64,000 nt of DNA from positions 248,001-312,000 of the forward strand of contig JAGWMG010000002.1 of assembly GCA_028871795.1 (NCBI GenBank). The letters are read 5' to 3'. The DNA comes from Alphaproteobacteria bacterium (GTDB lineage Bacteria > Pseudomonadota > Alphaproteobacteria > Micropepsales > Micropepsaceae). The notes beneath the pieces were generated by a model. That model made no database searches. It was not told the origin of the DNA and saw only the letters and a list, made by a program, of their open reading frames with translations. The translations under genes were made by a program, and so were the position numbers. Numbering within the stretch: the first letter of the stretch is position 1; every line of letters begins with the position of its first letter. Below are positions 8,492 through 19,920 of this stretch, piece by piece.

Positions 8492-11400
8492 CTATCCTCC
8501 CGCCAGTTCGTGGATTTGGCTGTTGGCCAGCGTCAATTTCGCCACCGACAATTCGCCCGTGCGCTCCAAGGCATCGAGGAACGCTTTGGCGCGCTTGAGC
8601 GCCTCGGCCTTACTGGCCGTCCACAGCTTCACCGCCTCGACGCCCTCGCCGCGGCCGCCGCGGCCGCCCTTCGCTTTTTCCGGCCGCAGCATCGCCAGAG
8701 CCTGCGCGGTCAGGGCGCGCTGACCGGCAAAGAGATCGTCGCTGATGCGCCGCACCGCGAGGCGGTCCCAATGTTCGCCGCCGGCGATACGCCGGGCAAG
8801 GCCGCGCAGACGGTCGATGCCCACTTCCGCGCCTATCGCGAAATAGGCCCCGACGACAAGATCGAGATCGAGCGAGCGGTTATGGGCCAAGAGCGCAATC
8901 TCGGGCGCGGCCGCCGTCAACGGCAGCACGCCCACATCCTCGGCCACGTCGAGCGGCGCGCCGGCGGCCACGAGCTGGGCGATGCGCGTTTCGGTGTCGT
9001 GCGCTTCGTAGGGTGAGATCAGGCTCGAGAAGGTGCCGCGCAGATTGTCGATGGCGCCGCGGTAGAGGGTCACGGTCCGGCTCAGATCGGCGTCGGCGGG
9101 AATGTTGGTGATGAACCACAAGCCGAGCCGCCGCAGGATTTCCGCAATGTCCGCGACCATGCCGATCTGCGCGGCCGGTTCCATGCACCCGTCGAGCGCA
9201 TCGATGCGTGTCTTCAGGCGGCGGAAGCCGAAGGCGCCGTCGGCCACGGCGAATGCGCGCACGATGCGCGCGGCGGGCGCGCCCGACATCTCCTTCATGC
9301 GGGCTATGAACACCGGACCGGCGAGATTGATGACACGGTTGGCAAGGGCGTCGGCGACGATCTCGCGCTTCAGGCGATGCCTTGTCAGCTCGTCGCGGAA
9401 TTTCCCGACCGCCGCGGGCGGGAAATAGCCGGCCACTTCCGGCAGGAAATGCGGGTCGTCGGGCAGGTCGCTCGCCAGCAGCTCGGCCTTGAGGTCGAGT
9501 TTGGCATAGGCCAGCAGCACCGCCAGCTCGGGACGCGTCAGGCCCTTGCCGCTCTGCGCGCGCCGGTGCAGTTCGCCGTCGTCGGGCAGGAACTCCACGG
9601 CGCGGTCGAGCCGTCCGCGCGCTTCCAGGTCGCGCATGGTGCGGCCGTGGGCATCGAGATCCTTGGGCGCGCGCGACAGCGCCACCGACAGCGCCAGTGT
9701 CTGGTCGTAATTGTCCTTCAGGACCAAGGCGGCGACGTCGTCGGTCATTGCCGCCAGCACGGCGTCGCGTTCGGCGGGAGAGATTTCTCCGCGGCGCAGC
9801 GGTCCGCCCATCAGGATCTTGAGATTCACTTCGTGGTCCGAGGTGTCCACGCCGGCCGAGTTGTCGATGGCGTCGTTGTTCAGCCGTCCGCCGGCCAGCG
9901 CGTATTCGACGCGGCCCAACTGCGTGAGGCCCAGATTGGCGCCCTCGCCGATCACCTTGGCGCGCACCTGCACACCGTCGATGCGCACCGCGTCGTTAGC
10001 GCGGTCGCCGACCTCGGGATGGTTCTGCGAAGCCGCTTTGACGAAGGTGCCGATGCCGCCGAAGAACAGCAGATCCACGTCGGCTTTCAGCAGGGCCTTG
10101 ATGAGTTCGCCCGGCGCGGCTTTGTCGCCGGCGAGCGCGGTGAGCGCCTTGATCTCGGCCGACATCGGGATTTCCTTCATCGTGCGGGCAAAGACGCCGC
10201 CGCCCCTGGAGAGTTTCGTCCGGTCGTAATCGGCCCAGGACGAGCGGGGCAGATCGAACAATCGCTTGCGTTCGCTCCAGCCCGCGGCGGGATCGGGGTC
10301 GGGATCGACGAAGATGTGGCGGTGATCAAAAGCGGCCACCAGTTTCGTGCATTTCGACAGCAGCATGGCGTTGCCGAAGACGTCGCCCGACATGTCGCCG
10401 ACGCCGACGCAGGTGAAGGGCTGGTTTCGGACGTCGCGGCCGAGTTCGCGGAAGTGGCGCTTCACCGCCTCCCAGGCGCCTTTCGCCGTGATGCCCATTT
10501 TCTTGTGGTCGTAGCCGTGGCTGCCGCCGGAGGCGAAGGCGTCGCCCAGCCAGAAGCCGCGCGCTTCGGCGATGGCGTTGGCGATGTCGGAGAAGGTGGC
10601 GGTGCCCTTGTCGGCGGCGACCACCAGATAGGGATCGTCCCCGTCGTGGCGCACCACCTGCTCCGGCACCATCACGCTGCCGTCGTGATGCAGGTTGTCG
10701 GTGACGTCGAGCAGCGCGTTGATGAAGGTCTTGTAGGCGGCGACGGCGGCGACCTGGGTTTCCTCGCGTGTGGCGTTGGCCGGCAATTGCTTGGGATAGA
10801 ATCCGCCCTTGGCGCCGACCGGCACGATGACGGCGTTCTTCACCTGCTGGGCCTTCACCAGGCCGAGCACTTCGGTGCGGAAATCCTCGCGCCGGTCCGA
10901 CCAGCGGATGCCGCCGCGCGCCACCTTGCCGAAGCGCAGATGCACGCCTTCGACCGCGGGCGAGTAGACGAAGATCTCCACCAGCGGACGCGGCGCGGGC
11001 AATTCGTCCAGCTTGGCGGAATCCAGCTTGAAGGAGAGATAGGATTTGGGCCGGCCGTTTTCGTCCGGCTGATAGAAATTCGTGCGCAGCACGTTGGCGA
11101 TGACGTTCTTCAGGCGGCGAATGATGCGGTCGTCGTCGAGGCTCTTGACGTCGTTGAGCGCGGCGTCGATGCGCTTGTGCGGCGCCTCGGCGGCGTTCCC
11201 GGCGGCCTCGGGATCGCAGCGCGCGTGGAACAGCTCAACCAGCAGACGCGCGACGTCGGGATTGCGGGCCAGCGCCTGCTCCATGTAGTCCTGGCTGAAC
11301 TGGATGGCGGCCTGCCGCAGATATTTGGCGACGGCGCGCAGGATCGTGACGTCGCGCCAGTCGAGGCCGGCGCCGATCACCAGCCGGTTGAACCCGTCGC

Positions 11401-13309
11401 TTTCCGCTTCCCCGGCGACGACCGCGTGGAAGGCAAGTTCGAGCGGCTGTTTGATCCCGGCGAGGTCGGCGGGGCCCTGATCGACGCGCTCCATCAGGAA
11501 ATCGAGCACGAAGGCTTCGCGCATCCAGCCGTCGTCCGTCTTGAGGGTAACGGTGTAGGCGTCCTCGGCGATCACCTTGAGCCCGAAATTCTCGAAGATC
11601 GGCAGCGACGCCGAAAGCGGCAGCGCCGGTCCCAAGCCGTAGAGCTTGAGGCGCAGCACGCTGTGGGCGTCGTGCGGCTTGCGCTGGGCGCGCGCCTCGA
11701 TGGCGGGAGCCTTCGCCGCGCGCGCCAGCGCCCGCAGCTCGGCGAGGTCTTCCACGGCTTCCGCCGGCGTGAAGACGTCGCGATAGCGGGCGGGAAAGCC
11801 CTGCGCCTGATCGTGGAACAGCTTCCAGCCTTCGCTTTCGCCGTAGCGCGTGCGCAGGGCCTCCGAGAAGCCGTCGTCCCAGGTGCGGATGGCGGCGCGG
11901 ATTTTCTCTTCCAGAGCGGCGACGTCCACCGCCGGGCGCGGGCCTTCGTTGCGCGCCACGATGTAATGGATGCGGGTCAGCGCGGTTTCGTCGAGAGCCG
12001 GCGTCGCCGACGTCGGACGGCCGTTGAAGGCGTGCGCCAGCAGCGTGTGAATCTTCTCTCCCGCCTGGCCGCCATAGCGTTCGTTCGGCACGAAGACGAG
12101 GGCGGAAACGAAGCGGTCGAAACGGTCGAAGCGCACGAACAGGCGCACCTTGGGGCGGTCGCTCAGCCGGAGGATGCCGAGCGCGATGGCGTAGAGTTCG
12201 TCGTCGGAAATCTGGAACAGCTCGTCGCGCGGAAAGGTGTCGAGGATATGGACCAGCGTTTTGCCATCGTGGCTGGCGGGCGCCAGTCCCGCGCGCGCCA
12301 TCACCCGGCTCACTTTCATGCGCAAGAGCGGTATGTCGGCGGGTCTGCGGCTGTAGGCGCCCGAGGTGAACAGGCCGACGAAGCGCCGTTCGCCCTTGAG
12401 CGCGCCGTCCGCGCCGAATAATTTTACGCCGATGTAGTCCATGCCGACGCGCCGGTGGACCAGGCTTTGTCTGTTCGATTTGGCGATAATCAGCGGAGCG
12501 GGCTGGATCAGGAAATCGCGCACCTGCGGCGTCAGCCGCGCCCGGTCCGGCCGCTGATGCAGCACCAGCGCGTCGCGGTCGGCGAGCACGCCGAGCCCGC
12601 TGTCGAGCACCGGATCGTGCCTGCCGCCGTCGTCGTCGGTGAAGGCGTAATCGCGGCAGCCGAGGAAGGTGAAATGATTATCGCCCAGCCATTCGAGGAA
12701 GGCGAGGCTTTCCGCCAGTTCGTCGGCGGGCACGCGCGGAGGCTGCGCCTTGAGCCGGACGGCGGCGTCCTTCAGCCGCTCGCGCATGGCAAGCCAGTCG
12801 CGCACCGCCACGCGCACCTGGGCGAACACGGACTGTGCGCCGCGGACGAGAGCCTCGCGCTGCTCCGCGCCGGCGAGCGTGTCGAGCACCAGAACGATGA
12901 CGCTGACCGGCCGGCCCGCCAGCGTGATGACGGGATGGAACACGGCCCGCAGGCGCACGCCCTGTGCCGTCGCTTCGCCCAGCAGGGAATCGAAGAGGAA
13001 CGGCGCGTCGTCGTTGACGGCGACGAGGACGGTTTCCGTGTGCGTGTAGCCGGGTGCTTCGGTGGCCGGATCGAAGACGTCGACGCGCGTCGTTCCGGGT
13101 TGGTGCGAAACGGCGCGTGCGTATACCAGCCGCGCCAGCGCGGCAAGCTCCTGCGGTGCGTAACGGGTGACGTCGTCCGGCGCGGCGTTGCGGTAGAGCG
13201 TTTCGACGAACGCCGTCAGCGTCCGGTCCGAACCGACGCTGCTCAGCGCGAGCAGTTCCCGCGCCTTGTCCTGCTGGTTGTTGTCGAGATTGCTGACGGC
13301 GAGAACCAT
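8492..13309 (-). CDS. gdhZ: NAD-specific glutamate dehydrogenase, large (GDH-180-like) type
   Basis: This single frame of 1605 residues matches the size of the large bacterial NAD-GDH class. The N-terminal half carries ACT-like regulatory segments. The catalytic core lies at about residues 740-1150, with RGGIRWSDRREDFRTEVLGL, the KNAVIVPVGAKGGF substrate-lysine region and GVGDMSGDVFGNAMLLS for the nucleotide-binding part. A long C-terminal helical domain follows. It deaminates glutamate to 2-oxoglutarate with NAD in glutamate catabolism. In Caulobacter the orthologue GdhZ also affects cell division, but nothing here proves that role. It stands alone on its strand, ending 3 bases from the SDR gene's stop. 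Confidence 0.95.
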   Translation of the reverse strand: MVLAVSNLDNNQQDKARELLALSSVGSDRTLTAFVETLYRNAAPDDVTRYAPQELAALARLVYARAVSHQPGTTRVDVFDPATEAPGYTHTETVLVAVNDDAPFLFDSLLGEATAQGVRLRAVFHPVITLAGRPVSVIVLVLDTLAGAEQREALVRGAQSVFAQVRVAVRDWLAMRERLKDAAVRLKAQPPRVPADELAESLAFLEWLGDNHFTFLGCRDYAFTDDDGGRHDPVLDSGLGVLADRDALVLHQRPDRARLTPQVRDFLIQPAPLIIAKSNRQSLVHRRVGMDYIGVKLFGADGALKGERRFVGLFTSGAYSRRPADIPLLRMKVSRVMARAGLAPASHDGKTLVHILDTFPRDELFQISDDELYAIALGILRLSDRPKVRLFVRFDRFDRFVSALVFVPNERYGGQAGEKIHTLLAHAFNGRPTSATPALDETALTRIHYIVARNEGPRPAVDVAALEEKIRAAIRTWDDGFSEALRTRYGESEGWKLFHDQAQGFPARYRDVFTPAEAVEDLAELRALARAAKAPAIEARAQRKPHDAHSVLRLKLYGLGPALPLSASLPIFENFGLKVIAEDAYTVTLKTDDGWMREAFVLDFLMERVDQGPADLAGIKQPLELAFHAVVAGEAESDGFNRLVIGAGLDWRDVTILRAVAKYLRQAAIQFSQDYMEQALARNPDVARLLVELFHARCDPEAAGNAAEAPHKRIDAALNDVKSLDDDRIIRRLKNVIANVLRTNFYQPDENGRPKSYLSFKLDSAKLDELPAPRPLVEIFVYSPAVEGVHLRFGKVARGGIRWSDRREDFRTEVLGLVKAQQVKNAVIVPVGAKGGFYPKQLPANATREETQVAAVAAYKTFINALLDVTDNLHHDGSVMVPEQVVRHDGDDPYLVVAADKGTATFSDIANAIAEARGFWLGDAFASGGSHGYDHKKMGITAKGAWEAVKRHFRELGRDVRNQPFTCVGVGDMSGDVFGNAMLLSKCTKLVAAFDHRHIFVDPDPDPAAGWSERKRLFDLPRSSWADYDRTKLSRGGGVFARTMKEIPMSAEIKALTALAGDKAAPGELIKALLKADVDLLFFGGIGTFVKAASQNHPEVGDRANDAVRIDGVQVRAKVIGEGANLGLTQLGRVEYALAGGRLNNDAIDNSAGVDTSDHEVNLKILMGGPLRRGEISPAERDAVLAAMTDDVAALVLKDNYDQTLALSVALSRAPKDLDAHGRTMRDLEARGRLDRAVEFLPDDGELHRRAQSGKGLTRPELAVLLAYAKLDLKAELLASDLPDDPHFLPEVAGYFPPAAVGKFRDELTRHRLKREIVADALANRVINLAGPVFIARMKEMSGAPAARIVRAFAVADGAFGFRRLKTRIDALDGCMEPAAQIGMVADIAEILRRLGLWFITNIPADADLSRTVTLYRGAIDNLRGTFSSLISPYEAHDTETRIAQLVAAGAPLDVAEDVGVLPLTAAAPEIALLAHNRSLDLDLVVGAYFAIGAEVGIDRLRGLARRIAGGEHWDRLAVRRISDDLFAGQRALTAQALAMLRPEKAKGGRGGRGEGVEAVKLWTASKAEALKRAKAFLDALERTGELSVAKLTLANSQIHELAGG

Positions 13310-13389
13310 TTGCTGTCCGGAGGATGAAAGCCGCTCCGCGGCAGCTTATGCTTCTGCGACGCAGTAGAAAACCCTTTGGCGTTTTTCGG

Positions 13390-14055
13390 TTACGTCAGCG
13401 GCAACATCGCAGGGATGACGAAATCGCCGCTGCGGCGGTCCCGCAGCGCCGCCGCACCGAGCACCCCGGCGCAAACGATGAGGATCAGGCCGGCCGTGAG
13501 TGCGCCGCTGGCAAACGGACGCAGCACGCTCGCGAACGAAACCAGCGTCGCGACCGGCGCAAGAAACAAAAATACCGCTTCGCGCTCGCGCAACAAAGCG
13601 GCAACCGCGATGCCCGGCGCCGCAGCGAACAGAATGGCCGGGGCGATTGCGGTGCCGGCGGGAAGCACCAGAAAAGCGCCCGCACCCCAGGCGAACCCCG
13701 CGTAAAGAAGGATGGCGCTCAGGTCCTGCGCAAAGGATTTCAGCGCGGAACGTTCGAAGGGCTGCCTGATCGTCCGCACATAGCTGCACAGCATGGTGAC
13801 CGCCGCGGCCGCCACGAAGGCGCACCAGACGAGCGGTCTTACCCATCCCGTGCCCGCGCTCAAGGCGATGGTCGAGGCACCCAGCATGGGCAAGGCGATA
13901 GCAGCGTAGAGGCTGCGCCCGAGCAAGTTGGCCAGCCGCGCCGTCTCTTCCGATTCGGCCCGCAAATCCGCCAGTTTGGCGATGGCGCTGATGGGCCCGC
14001 TTTCGTTGGCGGCGGATTCGGCGATTTTGAGGGGTGCATGAGCGCGTGCAGCCAT
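13390..14055 (-). CDS. Multi-pass membrane protein, unknown
   Basis: This encodes 221 residues: about 45 hydrophilic N-terminal residues that are probably helical (IAKLADLRAESEETARLANLLG), then roughly six hydrophobic segments (for example IALPMLGASTIALSA, WCAFVAAAAVTMLCS, AILLYAGFAWGAGAFLVL, AVFLFLAPVATLVSFASV, AGLILIVCAGVLGAAAL). I do not recognise the family. The arrangement of a short cytoplasmic stalk before a helical bundle resembles the membrane anchor of some sensor kinases, but no kinase domain is present. It is divergent from the exonuclease gene, and a tandem CtrA-type box lies in the shared promoter region. Confidence 0.65.
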   Translation of the reverse strand: MAARAHAPLKIAESAANESGPISAIAKLADLRAESEETARLANLLGRSLYAAIALPMLGASTIALSAGTGWVRPLVWCAFVAAAAVTMLCSYVRTIRQPFERSALKSFAQDLSAILLYAGFAWGAGAFLVLPAGTAIAPAILFAAAPGIAVAALLREREAVFLFLAPVATLVSFASVLRPFASGALTAGLILIVCAGVLGAAALRDRRSGDFVIPAMLPLT

Positions 14056-14101
14056 GTGACTCTCCGGGGCAGTTTATTTGCGGCAGCGTCGGTCTGGACC
14101 A

Positions 14102-14127
14102 TTAAGAATGTCTTAATGCACCGTTAG
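14102..14127. promoter_or_regulatory. Tandem CtrA-type box (TTAA-N7-TTAA-N7-TTAG)
   Basis: Three half-sites stand at exact 7-base spacing: TTAA at 14102-14105, TTAA at 14113-14116 and TTAG at 14124-14127. The first pair is a perfect match to the alphaproteobacterial CtrA consensus TTAA-N7-TTAA and the third extends it. The site lies between the divergent membrane-protein and exonuclease genes, 18 bases before the exonuclease start. CtrA binding is inferred from the motif only. Confidence 0.6.
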
Positions 14128-14144
14128 CATCTAGAGCGGATCAT

Positions 14145-14744
14145 GTGACAATGACTTCTTCTCCACAGAATCGCACAGCCTTCGCGGTGGTCTTCGATCT
14201 CGAATTCACCGCCTGGGAAAGTTCCATGGCGAGTCGCTGGTTGCGTCCGGGCGAATTCAGGGAGGTTGTGCAGATCGGGGCGGTGAAGGTGGACGGGAAT
14301 TTCAATACCGGCGAAACCTTCGACGTGCTGGTGCGCCCGCGGCTCAATCCGGTGCTGTCGCCTTATCTCGAACGGCTGACGGGCATCAGCAACGAAGCTT
14401 TGCGCGCCAGGGGGGTCGATTTCGCCGAGGCCTACAGCGCGTTCCTGGCTTTCGCGGATGGCTTGCCGATCGTCGCCTTCGGCCGCGACGATCTGGTGCT
14501 GGTCGACAATCTCAGGCTCTATGGCATGAACGAGGCGCCGCCGCTGCCGCCCTATCTCAACGCGACGATCTGGCTGGCGGATCAGGGGCTCGACATGCGC
14601 GGGCTGCACGCCTGCGACGTCGCGTCTGCGGCCGGCGTGGCATTCGGCGGACACCGCCACAACGGTCTCGACGATGCGCTGTCGGTGGCCACGGGCATCG
14701 CGGCCCTCATCGCGCGGGGCGCAAGCTCGCCGCTGGCTGCATAA
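14145..14744 (+). CDS. DEDDh 3'-5' exonuclease (RNase T / DnaQ fold)
   Basis: This encodes 199 residues. The DEDDh active site can be read: FDLEFTAWE gives D18 and E20, the middle aspartate is D115 or D116 (FGRDDLVLVDN), and HNGLDDA gives H172 with D176/D177. VVQIGAVKVD is the usual ExoI segment. The protein is a stand-alone single domain with no polymerase, so it probably trims RNA or single-stranded DNA ends. The start is either GTG 14145 or ATG 14151; AGCGGA lies 4 or 10 bases upstream respectively, so both are possible. The gene sits directly behind the tandem CtrA-type box. Confidence 0.85.
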   Translation: MTMTSSPQNRTAFAVVFDLEFTAWESSMASRWLRPGEFREVVQIGAVKVDGNFNTGETFDVLVRPRLNPVLSPYLERLTGISNEALRARGVDFAEAYSAFLAFADGLPIVAFGRDDLVLVDNLRLYGMNEAPPLPPYLNATIWLADQGLDMRGLHACDVASAAGVAFGGHRHNGLDDALSVATGIAALIARGASSPLAA

Positions 14745-14751
14745 GCAGGCT

Positions 14752-15513
14752 CTAATTCGGCGTCGGCACGGAGAACAATTTGCCCAGCGCAAAGGCAATG
14801 CCGCGCGACGAGGCGCGCCCCATAAAGCCCTGTTGCGGGTTGAAGGTCACGATCAGGGTCTTGCCGTTCATCTGGATCAAGGGCTTGGCGTTGGTCTGCA
14901 GACGCACGGCGGTCACCTTCTGCGAGAAGGCGGCGCGCGCCGCCGGATTGGCGGTGAAGCGCTCGATGCCGCGCGCGGCGTTCTCCATGGCGTCGAAAGT
15001 CAGCGCCCGCAAGCCGGTGTCGGCGGCCACCGTGTTCCAGTCGGCAAAGAAGCCCACGTGCAGTCCGCGCACATAGGACAGATGGGCGCTCTCGTCGTCG
15101 GCCGCGCTCTGGATCTGCGCCGGCGTCACCGCGACCGGATTCGGCGGGGTCGAGTCGCCCGTGCGCACGGCGGGCAGGCCTCCGGGCTGATCGTCGGTGT
15201 AAACCGTCATGGCACCCCAGCCGGCGACCTGGATGGCGATGGCGCCGGAGTCGTATTGCAGCACGCGTCCGCCAAGCGAACCGTAATTGGCGTAGAGCAC
15301 GAAGACTTCCGGTTGTCCCGCAAAGCGCATCAGATACTGGTCGCGATAGCGGTCGATGGAAAAGTGCAGATTGTCGCCGGCTTGATAGCTGCCGGTGTCT
15401 ATCGTTCCGAAATGCTGTTGCTCGATGCGGTCGTACACCTGCGCGCCCGCGGGCGCGGCAAGCACGCAGGACAGAAACGCGCAAAGACAAAGTGGAATCC
15501 CGCGTCTGGGCAT
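14752..15513 (-). CDS. Secreted DUF4908-like protein
   Basis: This encodes 253 residues. A signal peptide (PLCLCAFLSCVLAAPAGAQ) is followed by a soluble domain rich in beta-strand: GDNLHFSIDRYRDQYLMRF, VFVLYANYGSLGGRVLQYDSG, AIAIQVAGWGAMTVY, then a C-terminal ITFNPQQG-like region near GKTLIVTFNPQQGFMGRASS. The pattern fits the alphaproteobacterial DUF4908 family as I remember it; the function is not known. It is predicted periplasmic. It is convergent with the exonuclease gene, with 7 bases between stops. Confidence 0.65.
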   Translation of the reverse strand: MPRRGIPLCLCAFLSCVLAAPAGAQVYDRIEQQHFGTIDTGSYQAGDNLHFSIDRYRDQYLMRFAGQPEVFVLYANYGSLGGRVLQYDSGAIAIQVAGWGAMTVYTDDQPGGLPAVRTGDSTPPNPVAVTPAQIQSAADDESAHLSYVRGLHVGFFADWNTVAADTGLRALTFDAMENAARGIERFTANPAARAAFSQKVTAVRLQTNAKPLIQMNGKTLIVTFNPQQGFMGRASSRGIAFALGKLFSVPTPN

Positions 15514-15790
15514 CGGATGTCGTTATCTCGTTTCGCCGCCGCGCACCCGGCATACCGCCCCGACGCGTCCCCTGGACCCGGCATATGACGGAAGAATTGG
15601 GCGAATTTGTGCCCTTTGGCATCGCGGACCGGCGCCGACAGGCGGGGAAGCGGCTGAAATCCCTGATGTACAAAAGCAAATTGTCACGGCGCGGCGGCGG
15701 CGCCCCGATTGCGGATCGCCAACCATTGGCAGCAGGCCGGAATCTTACTAAACCAGCGCGGCCCTCAATTTCCATCGTAAAGGCTCTTTC

Positions 15791-18484
<2,694 letters not shown>

Positions 18485-18619
18485 TCACGCCTTCTCCACC
18501 TTCTCCGCCAGCCAGGCCTTGATGAGCGATGGCACGTCGCGCTTGGTGTCCTCAATCTCCCCTGTCGCTATCCGCATGACGTGGACGGCGTTGCCGATCA
18601 CGTCGGCGGGGCGTTTGCA
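18485..18619 (-). pseudogene. Small KRPADVIGNAVHVM protein, 5' end missing or non-canonical
   Basis: The minus-strand frame ends at 18485 and encodes CKRPADVIGNAVHVMRIATG followed by EIEDTKRDVPSLIKAWLAEKVEKA. The KRPxD...A..IATGE pattern recalls the short basic alphaproteobacterial proteins that start with KRPRD-type sequence, so this is unlikely to be noise. No ATG, GTG or TTG precedes KRPAD in frame. The first usable start is the GTG at 18601, which would give only 38 residues and remove the conserved beginning. I read it as a truncated gene, or a gene with an unusual start; its short C-terminal tail also differs from the family memory. Low certainty. Confidence 0.4.
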
Positions 18620-18673
18620 GGGAAACCCGGCCCTCGGAGCCTTTCGTTCAAGCCGAAGTGACTGGAGAGCCGA

Positions 18674-19450
18674 GTGTCCTCGGCCTATGGTCGGGACATG
18701 AAGCGGGTTACTTCGACGGCTCTTCTTGTCTTGGCCATGCTTGCCGGCGCGCCCGCCTTTGCAGGCGGGGGGCGGCCCGTTGTGGTAGAACTGTACACCA
18801 GCCAAGGCTGCGATGCGTGTCCGCAGGCCGACGCCCTCCAATCCCATCTGATCAAGCGCAAGGGGTTGATCGCGATGACCTTGCCGGTCACCTATTGGGA
18901 CATGCTGGGCTGGAAGGACACGCTGGCGAGCGAAGCCAACACGCGCCGGCAGAAGGCCTATGCGGCGGCGATGGGACGCGGCGGGGTTTATACGCCCCAG
19001 ACCATCGTGGACGGCGCCAAGGACGTGGTGGGCAGCCGCGAGGAAGACGTCGAAGCGGCGATCGACACGGAGGCGCGGGACGCTGCCGCGGTCGAGGTCG
19101 GCTTCACGCCGCTGCCGCAAAGACTGCATATCGCCGTCGCCGCGCTGCCGGACGCTGCGGCGAAGCGCAATCTCGACGCCACCATCTGGATGTTCCGCCT
19201 GCGCTCCGCCGTCCCCGTCCATATCGGCGCCGGCGAGAACGGCGGACGCAACTGGACCTACCGCAACGTGGTCAGCGACATCAAGGACCTCGGCCGCTGG
19301 AACGGCCGCGCCGTCGCCATCGATGTGCCGCCGGCGGATGCAAAAACCCCGGCGCACGACAGCCTCGTCGTGGTTCTGCAACAAGGCGGCTACGGCCGCG
19401 TGCTGGGCGCCGCTTATCTCACCCACGCCGAACGTTACGCGCAGCAGTAA
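18674..19450 (+). CDS. DUF1223 secreted thioredoxin-fold-like protein
   Basis: This encodes 258 residues from GTG 18674, which has GGAG seven bases upstream; an ATG at 18698 would also leave an intact signal peptide (TSTALLVLAMLAGAPAFAGG). The mature part begins VVVELYTSQGCDACPQADA, the CxxC-like motif that defines DUF1223, followed by VTYWDMLGWKDTLA and GVYTPQTIVDG, all typical of the family. It is probably a periplasmic protein with a thioredoxin-like fold; the biochemical role is unproven. It is divergent from the small KRPAD fragment and faces a hypothetical gene on the other strand. Confidence 0.88.
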   Translation: MSSAYGRDMKRVTSTALLVLAMLAGAPAFAGGGRPVVVELYTSQGCDACPQADALQSHLIKRKGLIAMTLPVTYWDMLGWKDTLASEANTRRQKAYAAAMGRGGVYTPQTIVDGAKDVVGSREEDVEAAIDTEARDAAAVEVGFTPLPQRLHIAVAALPDAAAKRNLDATIWMFRLRSAVPVHIGAGENGGRNWTYRNVVSDIKDLGRWNGRAVAIDVPPADAKTPAHDSLVVVLQQGGYGRVLGAAYLTHAERYAQQ

Positions 19451-19453
19451 CGT

Positions 19454-19804
19454 TCAGAGACTTTGGTCGAGGATGCGCGCGAGGCGCACGGCGGGACCGC
19501 GATACGCCGTTTGCGCCGAAGGTTCCCGCGCGCCGCACCCGCTCATCGCCTGGCCGAGCACCTGCGCCACGAAGGCGGCTCTCAGGCGCGGTCCGTTCCA
19601 GAACGAAGCATGGTTGTCCGTCCCGAATTGGCACGCCGCGCACCCCGCCGGTTGCCGGGGAACGAAGGCGCGCGCGCCCTGTCCCGGCGCATATTCACCA
19701 TCGAATTGCCGATGCAATTTGGCTTTTTCGACGCCGCGGATTTGTCCGCCGCGGCCCTTGGCCGCCGGAGCGATAACAACGGGGTATGCCGCAATCGCCG
19801 TCAT
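19454..19804 (-). CDS. Conserved-looking hypothetical protein
   Basis: This encodes 116 residues from an ATG at 19804. The N-terminal half is low-complexity and basic; the C-terminal half has CAACQFG, FVAQVLGQAM, AYRGPAVRLARILDQSL. The FVAQVLGQA...AY arrangement is common in short alphaproteobacterial proteins of unknown function, where the C-terminal helix is conserved. There is no signal peptide or membrane segment. The gene is convergent with the DUF1223 gene (3 bases between stops) and divergent from the GGDEF/EAL gene. I cannot assign a function. Confidence 0.5.
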   Translation of the reverse strand: MTAIAAYPVVIAPAAKGRGGQIRGVEKAKLHRQFDGEYAPGQGARAFVPRQPAGCAACQFGTDNHASFWNGPRLRAAFVAQVLGQAMSGCGAREPSAQTAYRGPAVRLARILDQSL

Positions 19805-19920
19805 AACCTGTTCTTAAGGCAAAGCGCGGGCCGCGCTGCACAATTACCCCGTCTGCCTCAACAGTTACGAGTTTTTTAACACGGCATCGCCATCATGGCG
19901 CGAAAGAGCCGTCGAACGGC

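Noticed and set aside
9377-12421. A 1014-codon open frame opposite the glutamate dehydrogenase gene
   Set aside because: Its product is rich in Arg, Gly, His and Val with no domain pattern. It mirrors the third-position GC bias of the real gene on the other strand.
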